Source: Paenibacillus xylanilyticus (GTDB taxonomy: Bacteria; Bacillota; Bacilli; Paenibacillales; Paenibacillaceae). From it: a stretch of DNA of 64,000 nt. The position numbers and the translations under genes were made by a program. Location of the stretch: contig NZ_JABMCB010000198.1 in the NCBI RefSeq assembly GCF_013359935.1, positions 1 to 64,000 on the forward strand. The letters are read 5' to 3'. Within the stretch, counting starts at the first letter, position 1. Every line of letters starts with the position of its first letter. The notes below the pieces were generated by a model. It saw nothing but the letters and a program-made list of their open reading frames with translations. It made no database searches and had not been told where the DNA came from. Positions 50,470 to 59,054 of the stretch are shown in pieces.

Positions 50470-50892
50470 TTGAAATTCAGTGAGATGACTCATGACAGCT
50501 GGGCTGAACTGCAACTCTATCTGGATACATGCCTTATCCCATTTACCGGTCTTACGGGAAATCAGTCTCCGGCTGAAGTTACGGAGGCGTTAGAGAGGCT
50601 TAGAGATTTTCTGGACACGATTGAGGTTCCATTCAAGGGACGAATCATGACGTATCCCGCATTTCATTTTGCTTTTCAGGAAATGTCAATGGCATTAAAC
50701 ACCATATGTGAGCAGCTTAAGCAATCCGGATTCAAATTTGTGGTGATAATGACATCTGATGGTTGTTTGGAACTGGATAAAATTCCGTGTGCAGATCTTG
50801 TTTTTAGTCGTTCCCAATTGACTGAGCAAATGGATGAAATGAAAATAGCGAGTTTTGTCGGGGAAAAAGTCCGGGAGATGTGGAAAAGCTAA
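50470..50892 (+). CDS. YpiF-like protein (DUF2487)
   Basis: 140 residues from the TTG at 50470, preceded by GAGAGGGG. The upstream in-frame ATG (50434) overlaps a TATAAT at 50427-50432 and is probably not a start. Sequence and position, just before qcrA, match B. subtilis YpiF. The protein looks soluble, alpha/beta, with ELQLYLDTCLIPFTGLTG at the N-terminus and VVIMTSDG. Function unknown. Confidence 0.75.
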   Translation: MKFSEMTHDSWAELQLYLDTCLIPFTGLTGNQSPAEVTEALERLRDFLDTIEVPFKGRIMTYPAFHFAFQEMSMALNTICEQLKQSGFKFVVIMTSDGCLELDKIPCADLVFSRSQLTEQMDEMKIASFVGEKVREMWKS

Positions 50893-50973
50893 CTTTAATT
50901 TGTAATTGTGACAATTTATCAACACTTTTTTAATAACGCTTACAATTGAAGCTTAAAAATGTGTGACAAATTC

Positions 50974-51002
50974 TTGACGGTGTTCTAGGGCTACTATATG
51001 AT
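50974..51002 (+). promoter_or_regulatory. Sigma-A promoter of qcrABC
   Basis: TTGACG (50974-50979), 17 nt, TATGAT (50997-51002), 83 nt before qcrA. Confidence 0.55.
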
Positions 51003-51084
51003 TATGTATGTTCTAGTAAGTCGTGGAATTTCTGATAATGAAAACGTATGAGAGAGTTGGCTGACAAAGGGGGTTGGAGACAGT

Positions 51085-51627
51085 ATGAGCAGTGAGCATG
51101 ACCAGCACGAAGCCTCGAACAAACCGCCAAGCCGGAAGGAAATGTCACGCAGGCAGTTTTTGACGTACACGCTTGGTGGAGCTACAGCCTATATGGCCGC
51201 CGGTGCGATTCTTCCCATGGTCCGTTTTGCGGTGGACCCGATTTTGCAACATAAAGGCGAAGGCACTTCTGTCAAAGTAGCTGAAATCAGCAAAATTACG
51301 AACGAACCTCAAGAATTCACATTCGAACTGCAGCAACAGGATGGTTGGTATTTGAGTAATGCTTCGCTAGTGGCATGGATTCGTAAGGATGAGCAGGGTA
51401 AAATTTATGCGCTTTCACCAATCTGTAAACATTTGGGTTGTACAGTGGGCTGGAACAGTGACAAAAATTATCCTGATGAGTATCATTGCCCCTGCCATGG
51501 CGCGCACTATGACAAGGAAGGGAAAAATCTTGCCGTAGCCCCGAAACCGCTGGATGAATATGTGGTCAAGGAGGATCAGGGTTGGGTTTATCTGGGCGAG
51601 ATTGTTCCGAACACCCGAGTGAAATAG
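51085..51627 (+). CDS. qcrA: Menaquinol-cytochrome c reductase Rieske iron-sulfur subunit
   Basis: 180 residues. The [2Fe-2S] cluster ligands are C114-K-H116 with C119 and C135-P-C137-H138 (CKHLGC, CPCHG). An N-terminal membrane helix follows SRRQFLTYTLGG, which looks like a Tat-type signal that stays as an anchor. Electron transfer from menaquinol to cytochrome c in the b6f-like bc complex. First of three qcr genes, with a GGGGGTTGGAG site. Confidence 0.96.
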   Translation: MSSEHDQHEASNKPPSRKEMSRRQFLTYTLGGATAYMAAGAILPMVRFAVDPILQHKGEGTSVKVAEISKITNEPQEFTFELQQQDGWYLSNASLVAWIRKDEQGKIYALSPICKHLGCTVGWNSDKNYPDEYHCPCHGAHYDKEGKNLAVAPKPLDEYVVKEDQGWVYLGEIVPNTRVK

Positions 51628-51642
51628 GAGGCGTGAACGCAG

Positions 51643-52314
51643 ATGTTTAAAAATGTCTATGACTGGATTGACGAGCGTCTCGATATCACGCCAATCTGGA
51701 GGGACGTTGCGGATCATGAAGTTCCAGAGCACGTAAACCCGGCTCATCACTTTTCCGCATTCGTCTACTGCTTTGGTGGATTGACGTTCTTTATCACCGT
51801 AATTCAGATTCTCTCAGGAATGTTTCTGACAATGTACTATGTGCCTGATATCATCAATGCCTATGCCAGTGTCGAGTATTTGCAGACCAAAGTAGCTTTC
51901 GGCCAAATTGTGCGCGGCATGCACCACTGGGGAGCGAGTCTGGTAATCGTAATGATGTTTTTACATACGATGCGTGTGTTCTTCACAGGCTCTTATAAAG
52001 CACCGCGTGAAATGAACTGGGTCGTGGGCATGCTGATCTTTTTCGTCATGCTGGGTCTGGGATTGACAGGATACCTGCTGCCATGGGATAACAAAGCCTA
52101 CTTTGCAACCAAGGTTACTCTGGAAATTGCCAATACCGTTCCTTGGCTGGGGCCAATTATTAAGGAATTCCTGCAAGGTGGAACCATTGTAGGTGCGCAG
52201 ACGTTAACGCGTTTCTTTGCCCTACACGTCTTCTTCCTCCCAGCTGTGCTCCTGGTGCTTCTGGTCGGACACTTTATTATGATCCGCAGACAGGGCATTT
52301 CGGGACCACTATAA
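51643..52314 (+). CDS. qcrB: Cytochrome b subunit of the bc complex
   Basis: 223 residues with four membrane helices, the short b6-type form of Firmicutes. Two pairs of heme histidines are seen (RGMHHWGASLVI, FLHTMRV, RFFALHVFFLP, LVGHFIMIRRQG). MYYVPD near the quinol site is conserved. Start after TAGGAGGCG; qcrC starts 21 nt downstream. Confidence 0.96.
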   Translation: MFKNVYDWIDERLDITPIWRDVADHEVPEHVNPAHHFSAFVYCFGGLTFFITVIQILSGMFLTMYYVPDIINAYASVEYLQTKVAFGQIVRGMHHWGASLVIVMMFLHTMRVFFTGSYKAPREMNWVVGMLIFFVMLGLGLTGYLLPWDNKAYFATKVTLEIANTVPWLGPIIKEFLQGGTIVGAQTLTRFFALHVFFLPAVLLVLLVGHFIMIRRQGISGPL

Positions 52315-52335
52315 TCTGAGAAGGGAGGAATCGTA

Positions 52336-53217
52336 ATGGCTCACGGTCACAAGTCTGATGATCAGGAGAAGATTATCTTTGTCGGTGATTCACGCGTCCG
52401 CAAAGGGGCAGGGTTCATTACCCCGCCAGACTATACGGCGTATCCAGGCAAATCCGAGGCATTTATACCTAACTTTTTGCTAAAGGAATGGATGGTTGGC
52501 GTTGTTGTACTGGTGGGTATTCTGGTATTGACCATTTCTGAACCTGCACCACTTGGTTATCCCGCTAACCCTAGTGCATCCGTTATTCCGATGCCGGACT
52601 GGTATTTCCTTTTTCTGTATCAATATCTGAAATATCCATACGCTTCAGGCGATTATGTCCTGCTCGGTGTGTTGGGTGTCAGTGGGGTGGCCTTCGGTGC
52701 TTTACTCCTTGCCCCGTTCTTGGATACAGGCAAGGAGCGACGGTTCTACAGGCGTCCCATTGCTTCATCCCTGATGGTCTTGTCGATCATTTCCGTGTTT
52801 TATCTGACGAATGTGGCCTGGACGCACTACACGCACGAGTTAGAAGCGACAGGTCAGAAGCCTGAACATATTCAGCGTGAGGAAGAAGCGCTGGAGAAGC
52901 ATGAACAAGGACTGCCAACTTCCAATGCACCGGGCCAAAAGGAAGAAGTGGCTATCGTCGAGAAGGACGATCCTGCGATGGAAACGTTCAAGAAGGCAGG
53001 ATGTGTATCTTGCCATGCTGCTGATATGAAGGGTGCTGCTGGTCCCTCTCTTCGTGGTGTTGGTGACAAGCACAGCCAGGAAGAGATCTTGACCATTATC
53101 AAAGAAGGATATAACTCAATGCCTGCAATGTATGATCAAGCCATCGCCCAAGGATTGACAGATGACGACGTCAATCACCTTGCGGATTGGCTTGCGAAAC
53201 AGAAGGCAGAACAGTAA
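52336..53217 (+). CDS. qcrC: Cytochrome b/c subunit of the bc complex
   Basis: 293 residues. An N-terminal subunit-IV-like part with three helices (about 50-68, 105-128, 143-162) contains IPMPDWYFLFLYQYLKY. It is joined by a charged linker to a C-terminal cytochrome c with heme motif CVSCH (C223, C226, H227) and a methionine ligand near NSMPAMYD. This fusion is typical of Bacillus-type complexes. Terminator follows. Confidence 0.96.
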   Translation: MAHGHKSDDQEKIIFVGDSRVRKGAGFITPPDYTAYPGKSEAFIPNFLLKEWMVGVVVLVGILVLTISEPAPLGYPANPSASVIPMPDWYFLFLYQYLKYPYASGDYVLLGVLGVSGVAFGALLLAPFLDTGKERRFYRRPIASSLMVLSIISVFYLTNVAWTHYTHELEATGQKPEHIQREEEALEKHEQGLPTSNAPGQKEEVAIVEKDDPAMETFKKAGCVSCHAADMKGAAGPSLRGVGDKHSQEEILTIIKEGYNSMPAMYDQAIAQGLTDDDVNHLADWLAKQKAEQ

Positions 53218-53231
53218 AATCGAATTAAGCC

Positions 53232-53265
53232 AAAAACCTGACTGTTGTTGCGGTCAGGTTTTTTT
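53232..53265 (+). terminator. Terminator of qcrABC
   Basis: AAAACCTGAC pairs with GTCAGGTTTT, loop TGTTGTTGCG, then T-tract. Confidence 0.85.
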
Positions 53266-53329
53266 GAGGAGTTTTACCAACCAGCGATTTATAGCTCATA
53301 GAAACTGAAAGAAGGAAGGGGCAGCGAAC

Positions 53330-53956
53330 GTGTCTTTATCGTTTTTCTGGAGCCGGGAGTTTTTAACCAATCGGTATTTCCTGTGGCTTCTGTTTTGGTG
53401 TAATGCGGTAGGAACCGTGTATGGTTACATATGGTACGGAGATCAGTTGGAGAGAACACTGGCTGAACAGCCGCTGTGGCAGATTGTATTTGTCCCTGAC
53501 AGTCCAACAGCGAGTTTATTTTTTACACTTGCTTTATTATGGGTCTTGTATAAACCCAAATCGGTTGTACTCAACAGAATTGGACATGTTATTCAAGCTC
53601 TCGCTGTGGTCACTTCGGTGAAATATGGTGTGTGGGCCGTATCCATTATTTTTGCAGGTTGGATGCAGGGAGGTTCACCCCATTGGCAGGACTGGATGCT
53701 GATCGCTTCACACAGTGCCATGGCCATTGAAGCGTTGATTTATGTAAGATTTTTTGGTTTCAGATGGGTGGCGCTGCTTATTGCCAGTCTATGGACGTTA
53801 TTGAATGATACGATGGATTACACATATGATATTTTCCCTTGGCTTCCGGGTTCGCTCTATGAGCATTTGGATGGTGTACGCAATTTTACATTCGGACTAA
53901 CACTGGTCAGCATCTTGTGTGCATGGCTTGCATTGAGACAGGCTAAACGAACCTGA
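53330..53956 (+). CDS. YpjA-like membrane protein (DUF1405)
   Basis: 208 residues, GTG start after GAAGGAAGGGG. Six or so membrane helices with conserved-looking tryptophans and VRNFTFGLTLVSILCAWLAL at the end. Follows qcrC exactly as ypjA does in B. subtilis. Function unknown. Confidence 0.85.
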   Translation: MSLSFFWSREFLTNRYFLWLLFWCNAVGTVYGYIWYGDQLERTLAEQPLWQIVFVPDSPTASLFFTLALLWVLYKPKSVVLNRIGHVIQALAVVTSVKYGVWAVSIIFAGWMQGGSPHWQDWMLIASHSAMAIEALIYVRFFGFRWVALLIASLWTLLNDTMDYTYDIFPWLPGSLYEHLDGVRNFTFGLTLVSILCAWLALRQAKRT

Positions 53957-54017
53957 TTTCATAAGCTTGTTCTAAGCTGCTCTGCCCCGCCATACATTGG
54001 TGATGGGGGGGATGTCC

Positions 54018-54887
54018 ATGAAGAGAACGTTCTGGATCAAAACCGGATTAATGGTAGTATCGTTCATGACTCTGTTGTTCTGGACGAACTTGTCATACAG
54101 TGTATCTGCTCAAAGTAAAGGGAATGACGGGGGGACGGACCAGCAGGTTCTCGTCAATAGTTCTATTCAGCAGCTTAATGAGGAAGCGACTTCACTCTAC
54201 AGACATGCCTTGGAGCATAATATTGAGGAAGTCAGAAACAGCATTATGCGTATTAGCGAAAGATTGGAACATATCTCGTTTGAAGGCCAGACGACGGTCG
54301 AAGGCATACATGCCATATCCGAAACCATCGTGGAAGTTAAAGAAGCAGCTGTCCGCGTTAAAAGTGACGATACCGGTCTACAGCAAGCTTCTGCCAAACT
54401 GAGACTGGCTGCCGACAGTCTTGCTAACCCAGCCAAACCATTATGGCTCCAATATTATAAAATTGTGCAAAATGACCTTCAGGCCTTATCAACCGCTGTG
54501 AATCGACATGATAATGGAGCAACGCTCTCCAGCCAATATGCGGTGCTGGAGGAACATTATGAAACGATTCGTCCGGCGGCCATGATTCGCCGAGAACCAT
54601 ACGAGATAGCTCAATTGGATGCCTGGTTGTCTCACACCAAAGGGCTGACTGCAGCCAAACAGCCAGATGTGGCTCAGCTGCAAAGCATGCTATCCCATGG
54701 TGAAGAGCTGGTGAATCAATTGTTTGGACGCGAAAAGGATGAGAGCGCATTTGTACCATTTGTTGAGGGGCCGAATCGGAGAGCGGCAGGACTGTTTATT
54801 ACGTCTGTGATTGTAGCTGCACTCAGCTATGCGGGATATCGCAAGTATCGTGCGCAGCAGCAAGGCATATTTCCATTCCGGCGCTAA
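54018..54887 (+). CDS. Sporulation protein YpjB family
   Basis: 289 residues from ATG 54018 (GGGGGG ribosome site; alternative ATGs at 54003 and 54012). A signal-like N-terminal helix, a long helical extracellular part (QQLNEEATSLYRHALEHNIEE, likely coiled coil) and a C-terminal membrane helix (AAGLFITSVIVAALSYAG) then a basic end. Placement after ypjA supports YpjB. Its sporulation role is unclear. Confidence 0.8.
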   Translation: MKRTFWIKTGLMVVSFMTLLFWTNLSYSVSAQSKGNDGGTDQQVLVNSSIQQLNEEATSLYRHALEHNIEEVRNSIMRISERLEHISFEGQTTVEGIHAISETIVEVKEAAVRVKSDDTGLQQASAKLRLAADSLANPAKPLWLQYYKIVQNDLQALSTAVNRHDNGATLSSQYAVLEEHYETIRPAAMIRREPYEIAQLDAWLSHTKGLTAAKQPDVAQLQSMLSHGEELVNQLFGREKDESAFVPFVEGPNRRAAGLFITSVIVAALSYAGYRKYRAQQQGIFPFRR

Positions 54888-54906
54888 TGGACCTACCTTA
54901 TGTGCC

Positions 54907-54970
54907 ATGATAAAAACCTCTCCCAAGAAAAGCCGAAATGGGCTCTTTTCTGGGAGAGGTTTTTATCATA
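54907..54970. terminator. Very strong bidirectional terminator
   Basis: ATGATAAAAACCTCTCCCA pairs with TGGGAGAGGTTTTTATCAT, with an inner AGCC/GGCT stem; over 20 bp in total between converging genes. Confidence 0.92.
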
Positions 54971-54971
54971 T

Positions 54972-55841
54972 TTAGCTTTCTTTAAAGCCTTCCCCGTGTA
55001 CATCATGGACGTCACTGATAATGACAAAAGCCCGGGGGTCAACAGACCTGACGATGGTTTGCAGTCGCCTGAATTCCTGACGGGAAATAACGCAGTAGGC
55101 AACGTGTTTCGCTTGCTTGGAGTAAGCACCGATAGCTGGGATCAGTGTTACGCCGCGGTCCATTTCCTTGGTAATCAGATCGGCAATCTCGGGAGCATGG
55201 TCACTGATGATCATAAATGCGCGAGCGGAATATGCCCCTTCCTGAATAAAGTCGATAACTTTGGAAGCGATAAATACGGCAACCAGCGTATACAGTATTT
55301 TTTCTTTTGGAATGTAGATCAGGGAGATGCCAATAATAATAAAATCGATCCCCAGCAGGATCCGGCCCATACTCCATCCATATTTCCGGCTGAGAATCCG
55401 TGCGATAATATCGGAGCCGCCTGTCGTTCCACCGGAGCGGAATACAATGCCAAGGCCCGCACCAAGAGTGACACCTGCATAAAGTGCCGCCAGCAAGAGA
55501 TCGTTCTCCGTATGGAGCGGCTCAATCCACCCCAAGTGAATCATTTTCTCAAATAACCACAGAAACACGGTGAGCGCACCGATCCCCACCCCCGTGTAGA
55601 TCATCTGTCTGCCACCCAATATTTTGAGTCCGACCAGAAAGAGGGGAACGTTAATAACAAGGGTTGTCAGAGAAGGAGAGAGGCCGAAAGCATAATTTAA
55701 CAGGACGGTGATCCCTGTGACGCCGCCTTCCATCAGCTGGTTGGGAATAATAAAGTACAGCAGTCCAAAGGCATACAAAGCGGTACCCAACAGAATAGGG
55801 AGAATCAGTTTGAATTGAACCCATGTTTTGGCAGTGGTCAT
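54972..55841 (-). CDS. YitT-family membrane protein (YpjC-like)
   Basis: 289 residues. The start is probably ATG 55841, since GGAGAGGG just upstream overlaps the alternative ATG at 55856. Five N-terminal helices, with PNQLMEGGVTGI and FRSGGTTGGSDI, typical of YitT/DUF161. The C-terminal DUF2179 domain (about 210-285: ISDHAPEIADLITKEMDRGVT) is present. Same neighbourhood as ypjC in B. subtilis. Role unknown; proposed transporter. Confidence 0.9.
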   Translation of the reverse strand: MTTAKTWVQFKLILPILLGTALYAFGLLYFIIPNQLMEGGVTGITVLLNYAFGLSPSLTTLVINVPLFLVGLKILGGRQMIYTGVGIGALTVFLWLFEKMIHLGWIEPLHTENDLLLAALYAGVTLGAGLGIVFRSGGTTGGSDIIARILSRKYGWSMGRILLGIDFIIIGISLIYIPKEKILYTLVAVFIASKVIDFIQEGAYSARAFMIISDHAPEIADLITKEMDRGVTLIPAIGAYSKQAKHVAYCVISRQEFRRLQTIVRSVDPRAFVIISDVHDVHGEGFKES

Positions 55842-56010
55842 AAGATCCCTCTCCATATGTAAATTAATGATGAAGCAATACTTCCCATATAGTATACCTA
55901 TTTATTGATTCTTTAAAAATGATTTGTGCCTTATGATGGTGGAAGTAAAACGGAATAACTGATATATTAGGAACAAATACGACACAATTTCAAAAGGAGA
56001 ATCCGTTCTC

Positions 56011-56340
56011 ATGGAGAAAAGCATCGCAGAAATGCAGCGCGAGGTTGACCTCTACATCTCCCAGTTCAAGGAGGGCTATTTCAGTCCGCTGGCCATGTTG
56101 GCCCGTATGTCGGAGGAGGTTGGAGAGCTTGCTCGGGAAGTCAACCACCAGTTCGGTGAAAAGCCGAAGAAAGCATCCGAAGCAGACAATTCCATTGAAC
56201 TGGAGCTTGGGGATATTTTGTTTATCACGATTTGTTTTGCCAACTCGCTCGGGATCGATCTCGCGCAGGCACACGACAAAGTCATGCATAAATTCAATAC
56301 ACGCGATGCAAATCGGTGGACTCCAAAAAACACCGATTAG
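56011..56340 (+). CDS. MazG-like nucleotide pyrophosphohydrolase (YpjD)
   Basis: 109 residues. An all-helical MazG fold with the metal-binding EExxE (SEEVGELAREVNHQ) and ExxD (IELELGDILF) motifs. Hydrolyses non-canonical nucleoside triphosphates in related proteins; the substrate here is not known. Starts after AAAAGGAGAA. Orthologue of the B. subtilis gene before dapB. Confidence 0.9.
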   Translation: MEKSIAEMQREVDLYISQFKEGYFSPLAMLARMSEEVGELAREVNHQFGEKPKKASEADNSIELELGDILFITICFANSLGIDLAQAHDKVMHKFNTRDANRWTPKNTD

Positions 56341-56391
56341 GCGTAGATTACATATGCTGTACCATCACCCGATTGGGGAGGGACAGCTTGG

Positions 56392-56916
56392 ATGATGAAG
56401 CCGGAAGATTATATGCAGCAGGCTTACCGCTGTATTTTGCAAAATGATTTTGAGCAGGCGATCCGTTGGTTTGAATCGGCCATTCTTGCTCACCCGGAAC
56501 ATGCGGAGCTCCACTATCGCTGTTCCATTACGCATGCCCGCAGCCAGCATCTGGGCCCGGCGCTGGAACATGCCCGCAAGGCGGTTGATCTGTCCGGAGG
56601 CACAGAGGAATATGTCCTGCATTTGCAGACATTGGAAGCCAAGCAGCTAAGCACACAGGCGAAGGTTTTGCTTGAACAGGCGGGTAGCGGTATGCAGGAG
56701 CGTTATGCTCATGCAGCTGCTCTGCTTAAACAGGCAGTTAAGCTTGATCCCCTGTATGTTGAAGCCCATGTGATGCTTGCACTGGCATATAGCGATCTGA
56801 ATGAGTTCGATCGTGCAATCAAGGCAGTCCGGGATGCGTTATCGCTGGACCCGCAGAACGGGCAACTGCATCAGTTGTACCAACAAATCAAGCAGCGTAA
56901 AAATTCCATTCAATAA
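56392..56916 (+). CDS. TPR-repeat protein
   Basis: 174 residues with about four TPR repeats (for example AYRCILQNDFEQAIRWFESA, AHVMLALAYSDLNEFDRAIK). They form a helical solenoid that should bind a protein partner. Not present at this place in B. subtilis, so a Paenibacillus addition between ypjD and dapB. Ribosome site GGGGAGGGAC, start ATG 56392 (or 56395). Confidence 0.85.
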   Translation: MMKPEDYMQQAYRCILQNDFEQAIRWFESAILAHPEHAELHYRCSITHARSQHLGPALEHARKAVDLSGGTEEYVLHLQTLEAKQLSTQAKVLLEQAGSGMQERYAHAAALLKQAVKLDPLYVEAHVMLALAYSDLNEFDRAIKAVRDALSLDPQNGQLHQLYQQIKQRKNSIQ

Positions 56917-57006
56917 GAAATTCGTTTCATCTGCATCGTGAAAGCGATAGCTGAGGAAATGGATTCAAATGATTGATCCAACATACAGTGAGGAGATGCA
57001 GCCAAG

Positions 57007-57810
57007 ATGATTGAAGTAATAAAAGTTGCCGTAATCGGAGCGGCTGGCCGGATGGGCCGGGAAGTGGTGAAGCTGGTGCTCCAGGATCCAGAACTGGAGC
57101 TCGCTGCCGCGGTTAACCGCTCCGGCGCAGGCACGGATGCCGGAACCCTTGTCGGTCTTCCCGAGTGCGGAGTTCTCGTAACCGATGATATCGAAATGGC
57201 CTTTGCTGAGAGCAAACCGCAGGTCATGGTTGATTTTACAATACCGCAATATGCTTTCGCTCATACAGAACTTGCGATCCGTTATGGAGTCAGACCCGTT
57301 ATGGGGGTTACCGGCTTCACGACGGAGCAGATTGAACAACTGGACAAGCAGTGTCAGGATAAAGGGATTGGAGGTCTGATTGCTCCGAACTTCTCCATCG
57401 GTGCTATATTAATGATGAGATTCGCAGCCCAGGCGGCCAAACATATGCCTAATGTTGAAATTATTGAGTACCACGGGGATCAAAAGCTGGATGCGCCTTC
57501 AGGAACAGCGATTAAAACGGCTGAATTGATCGCAGCCAACCGGGAAGAACTTCGTCAGGGTAACCCGAATGAAGAGGAGACCATTGAAGGCTCACGGGGC
57601 GGATACTATAACGGATTCCGTATTCACAGTGTTCGTTTGCCAGGTGTATTTGCTCAGCAGGAAGTGGTATTCGGCGATTTTGGTCAAACGCTCAAAATTC
57701 GTCATGACTCCTACGAGCGTGCAGGGTACATGCCTGGTGTTAAAATCGGAGTGCAGAAGGTTATGGAATATACAGGACTCATCTACGGATTTGATCACTT
57801 TATCGACTAA
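57007..57810 (+). CDS. dapB: 4-Hydroxy-tetrahydrodipicolinate reductase
   Basis: 267 residues. Reduces HTPA in the lysine/diaminopimelate pathway. The NAD(P) motif GAAGRMGREV and catalytic EYHGDQKLDAPSGTA are present. In most relatives the latter reads with two histidines (HH); here the second is glycine, while the first His and the catalytic Lys are kept. GVGG-type C-terminus absent but the length is normal. mgsA follows 11 nt later. Confidence 0.94.
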   Translation: MIEVIKVAVIGAAGRMGREVVKLVLQDPELELAAAVNRSGAGTDAGTLVGLPECGVLVTDDIEMAFAESKPQVMVDFTIPQYAFAHTELAIRYGVRPVMGVTGFTTEQIEQLDKQCQDKGIGGLIAPNFSIGAILMMRFAAQAAKHMPNVEIIEYHGDQKLDAPSGTAIKTAELIAANREELRQGNPNEEETIEGSRGGYYNGFRIHSVRLPGVFAQQEVVFGDFGQTLKIRHDSYERAGYMPGVKIGVQKVMEYTGLIYGFDHFID

Positions 57811-57821
57811 AGGAGATTATC

Positions 57822-58262
57822 ATGTTGAAAATCGCATTTATCGCCCATGATCGCAAAAAAGAAGAGATGGTAAACTTTGTGACTGCTTATGAACCCGTAT
57901 TTACTGACCATCAACTATATTCTACAGGTACAACGGGCCTTCGTATTATGGAAGGTACGTCCCTGAAAATTCACCGGTTTGAATCCGGTCCTCTAGGTGG
58001 AGACCAACAGATCGGTGCTTTGGTTGCACAAAATGAAATGGATCTGATTATCTTCCTGCGTGATCCGCTGATGGCTCAGCCACACGAACCGGATATCAAT
58101 GCACTGCTTCGGTTGTGTGATGTACAGGGCATTCCACTCGCAACCAATATCGCAACGGCGGAAATTCTGGTTAAAGCACTGGATCGCGGAGATTTTGGCT
58201 GGAGAGAACTTGTGCATAAATACAAACCGGAAGCTGGAGTGAATCAAGGTGATTCCCAATGA
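57822..58262 (+). CDS. mgsA: Methylglyoxal synthase
   Basis: 146 residues. Splits dihydroxyacetone phosphate to methylglyoxal and phosphate. GTTGLRIME, SGPLGGDQQIGA, FLRDPLMAQPHEPD (catalytic Asp and His) and IPLATNIATAE are conserved. Overlaps bshB1 by 4 nt. Its product is detoxified by bacillithiol in Firmicutes, which fits the neighbouring bsh genes. Confidence 0.95.
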   Translation: MLKIAFIAHDRKKEEMVNFVTAYEPVFTDHQLYSTGTTGLRIMEGTSLKIHRFESGPLGGDQQIGALVAQNEMDLIIFLRDPLMAQPHEPDINALLRLCDVQGIPLATNIATAEILVKALDRGDFGWRELVHKYKPEAGVNQGDSQ

Positions 58263-58957
58263 GTCTTGATATTCTGATTTTTGGGGCACACGCTGATGAT
58301 GCGGAGATTGGTATGGCGGGAACAATCGCCAAGCATACTGCCGCAGGCTTGAAAGTTGGCGTGTGTGATCTGACAAAAGCAGAAATGTCATCCAACGGGA
58401 CTGTAGAGCGCAGAGCCGAGGAAGCGGAGGAAGCCTCCCGCGTCCTCGGTCTTTCGTGTCGAACCAATCTGGGTTTGCCAGACCGCGGCTTATACATAAC
58501 CCCTGAACATATACAGGCTGTAACGGCTGAGATTCGTCGTCATGCGCCGCGAATTGTATTTGCACCTTATTGGGAAGACCGGCATCCGGATCATGTCATG
58601 TGCAGCAAGCTTGTACAGGAAGCGGTATTCAATGCCAAGTTGCGAAATTATATGCCAGACATGCCAGCCATCCAAGTGAAGGAACTGTATTTTTACTTCA
58701 TTAATGATATTGGGCCAACGGATTTGATTGTCGATATTACGGAACACTATGAGCAAAAGGAAAGATCGCTGCTCAGTTATCGTTCTCAATTTGAATCAGG
58801 AGCAGGTACGGTTTCTACCCCATTGAATCAAGGGTATATTGAACGTGTAAGAGCCCGCGATTCCTTGCTGGGTCAGCGGAGCCTGATACCCTTTGCTGAA
58901 GGATTTGCGAGTATTACACCTTATGTCGTTGGGCAGTTTGGCGCAGCAGCCAGGTAA
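58259..58957 (+). CDS. bshB1: Bacillithiol biosynthesis deacetylase BshB1
   Basis: 232 residues. Zinc-dependent removal of acetyl from GlcNAc-malate. Zinc ligands AHADD and PDH (HPDHVMCS) match the PIG-L family. An inverted repeat GCGCAGCAG/CTGCTGCGC spans the stop codon and may be a weak terminator. Overlaps mgsA (ATGA). Second step of bacillithiol synthesis. Confidence 0.94.
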   Translation: MSLDILIFGAHADDAEIGMAGTIAKHTAAGLKVGVCDLTKAEMSSNGTVERRAEEAEEASRVLGLSCRTNLGLPDRGLYITPEHIQAVTAEIRRHAPRIVFAPYWEDRHPDHVMCSKLVQEAVFNAKLRNYMPDMPAIQVKELYFYFINDIGPTDLIVDITEHYEQKERSLLSYRSQFESGAGTVSTPLNQGYIERVRARDSLLGQRSLIPFAEGFASITPYVVGQFGAAAR

Positions 58958-59054
58958 TATCCTGCTGCGCTTGCTCGTATCCTGATATATCGTTTTATTT
59001 TCCGTTGCATTACATCAACCTGCACACGCGGGAGATCAAAGGAGCGTCCACCGG

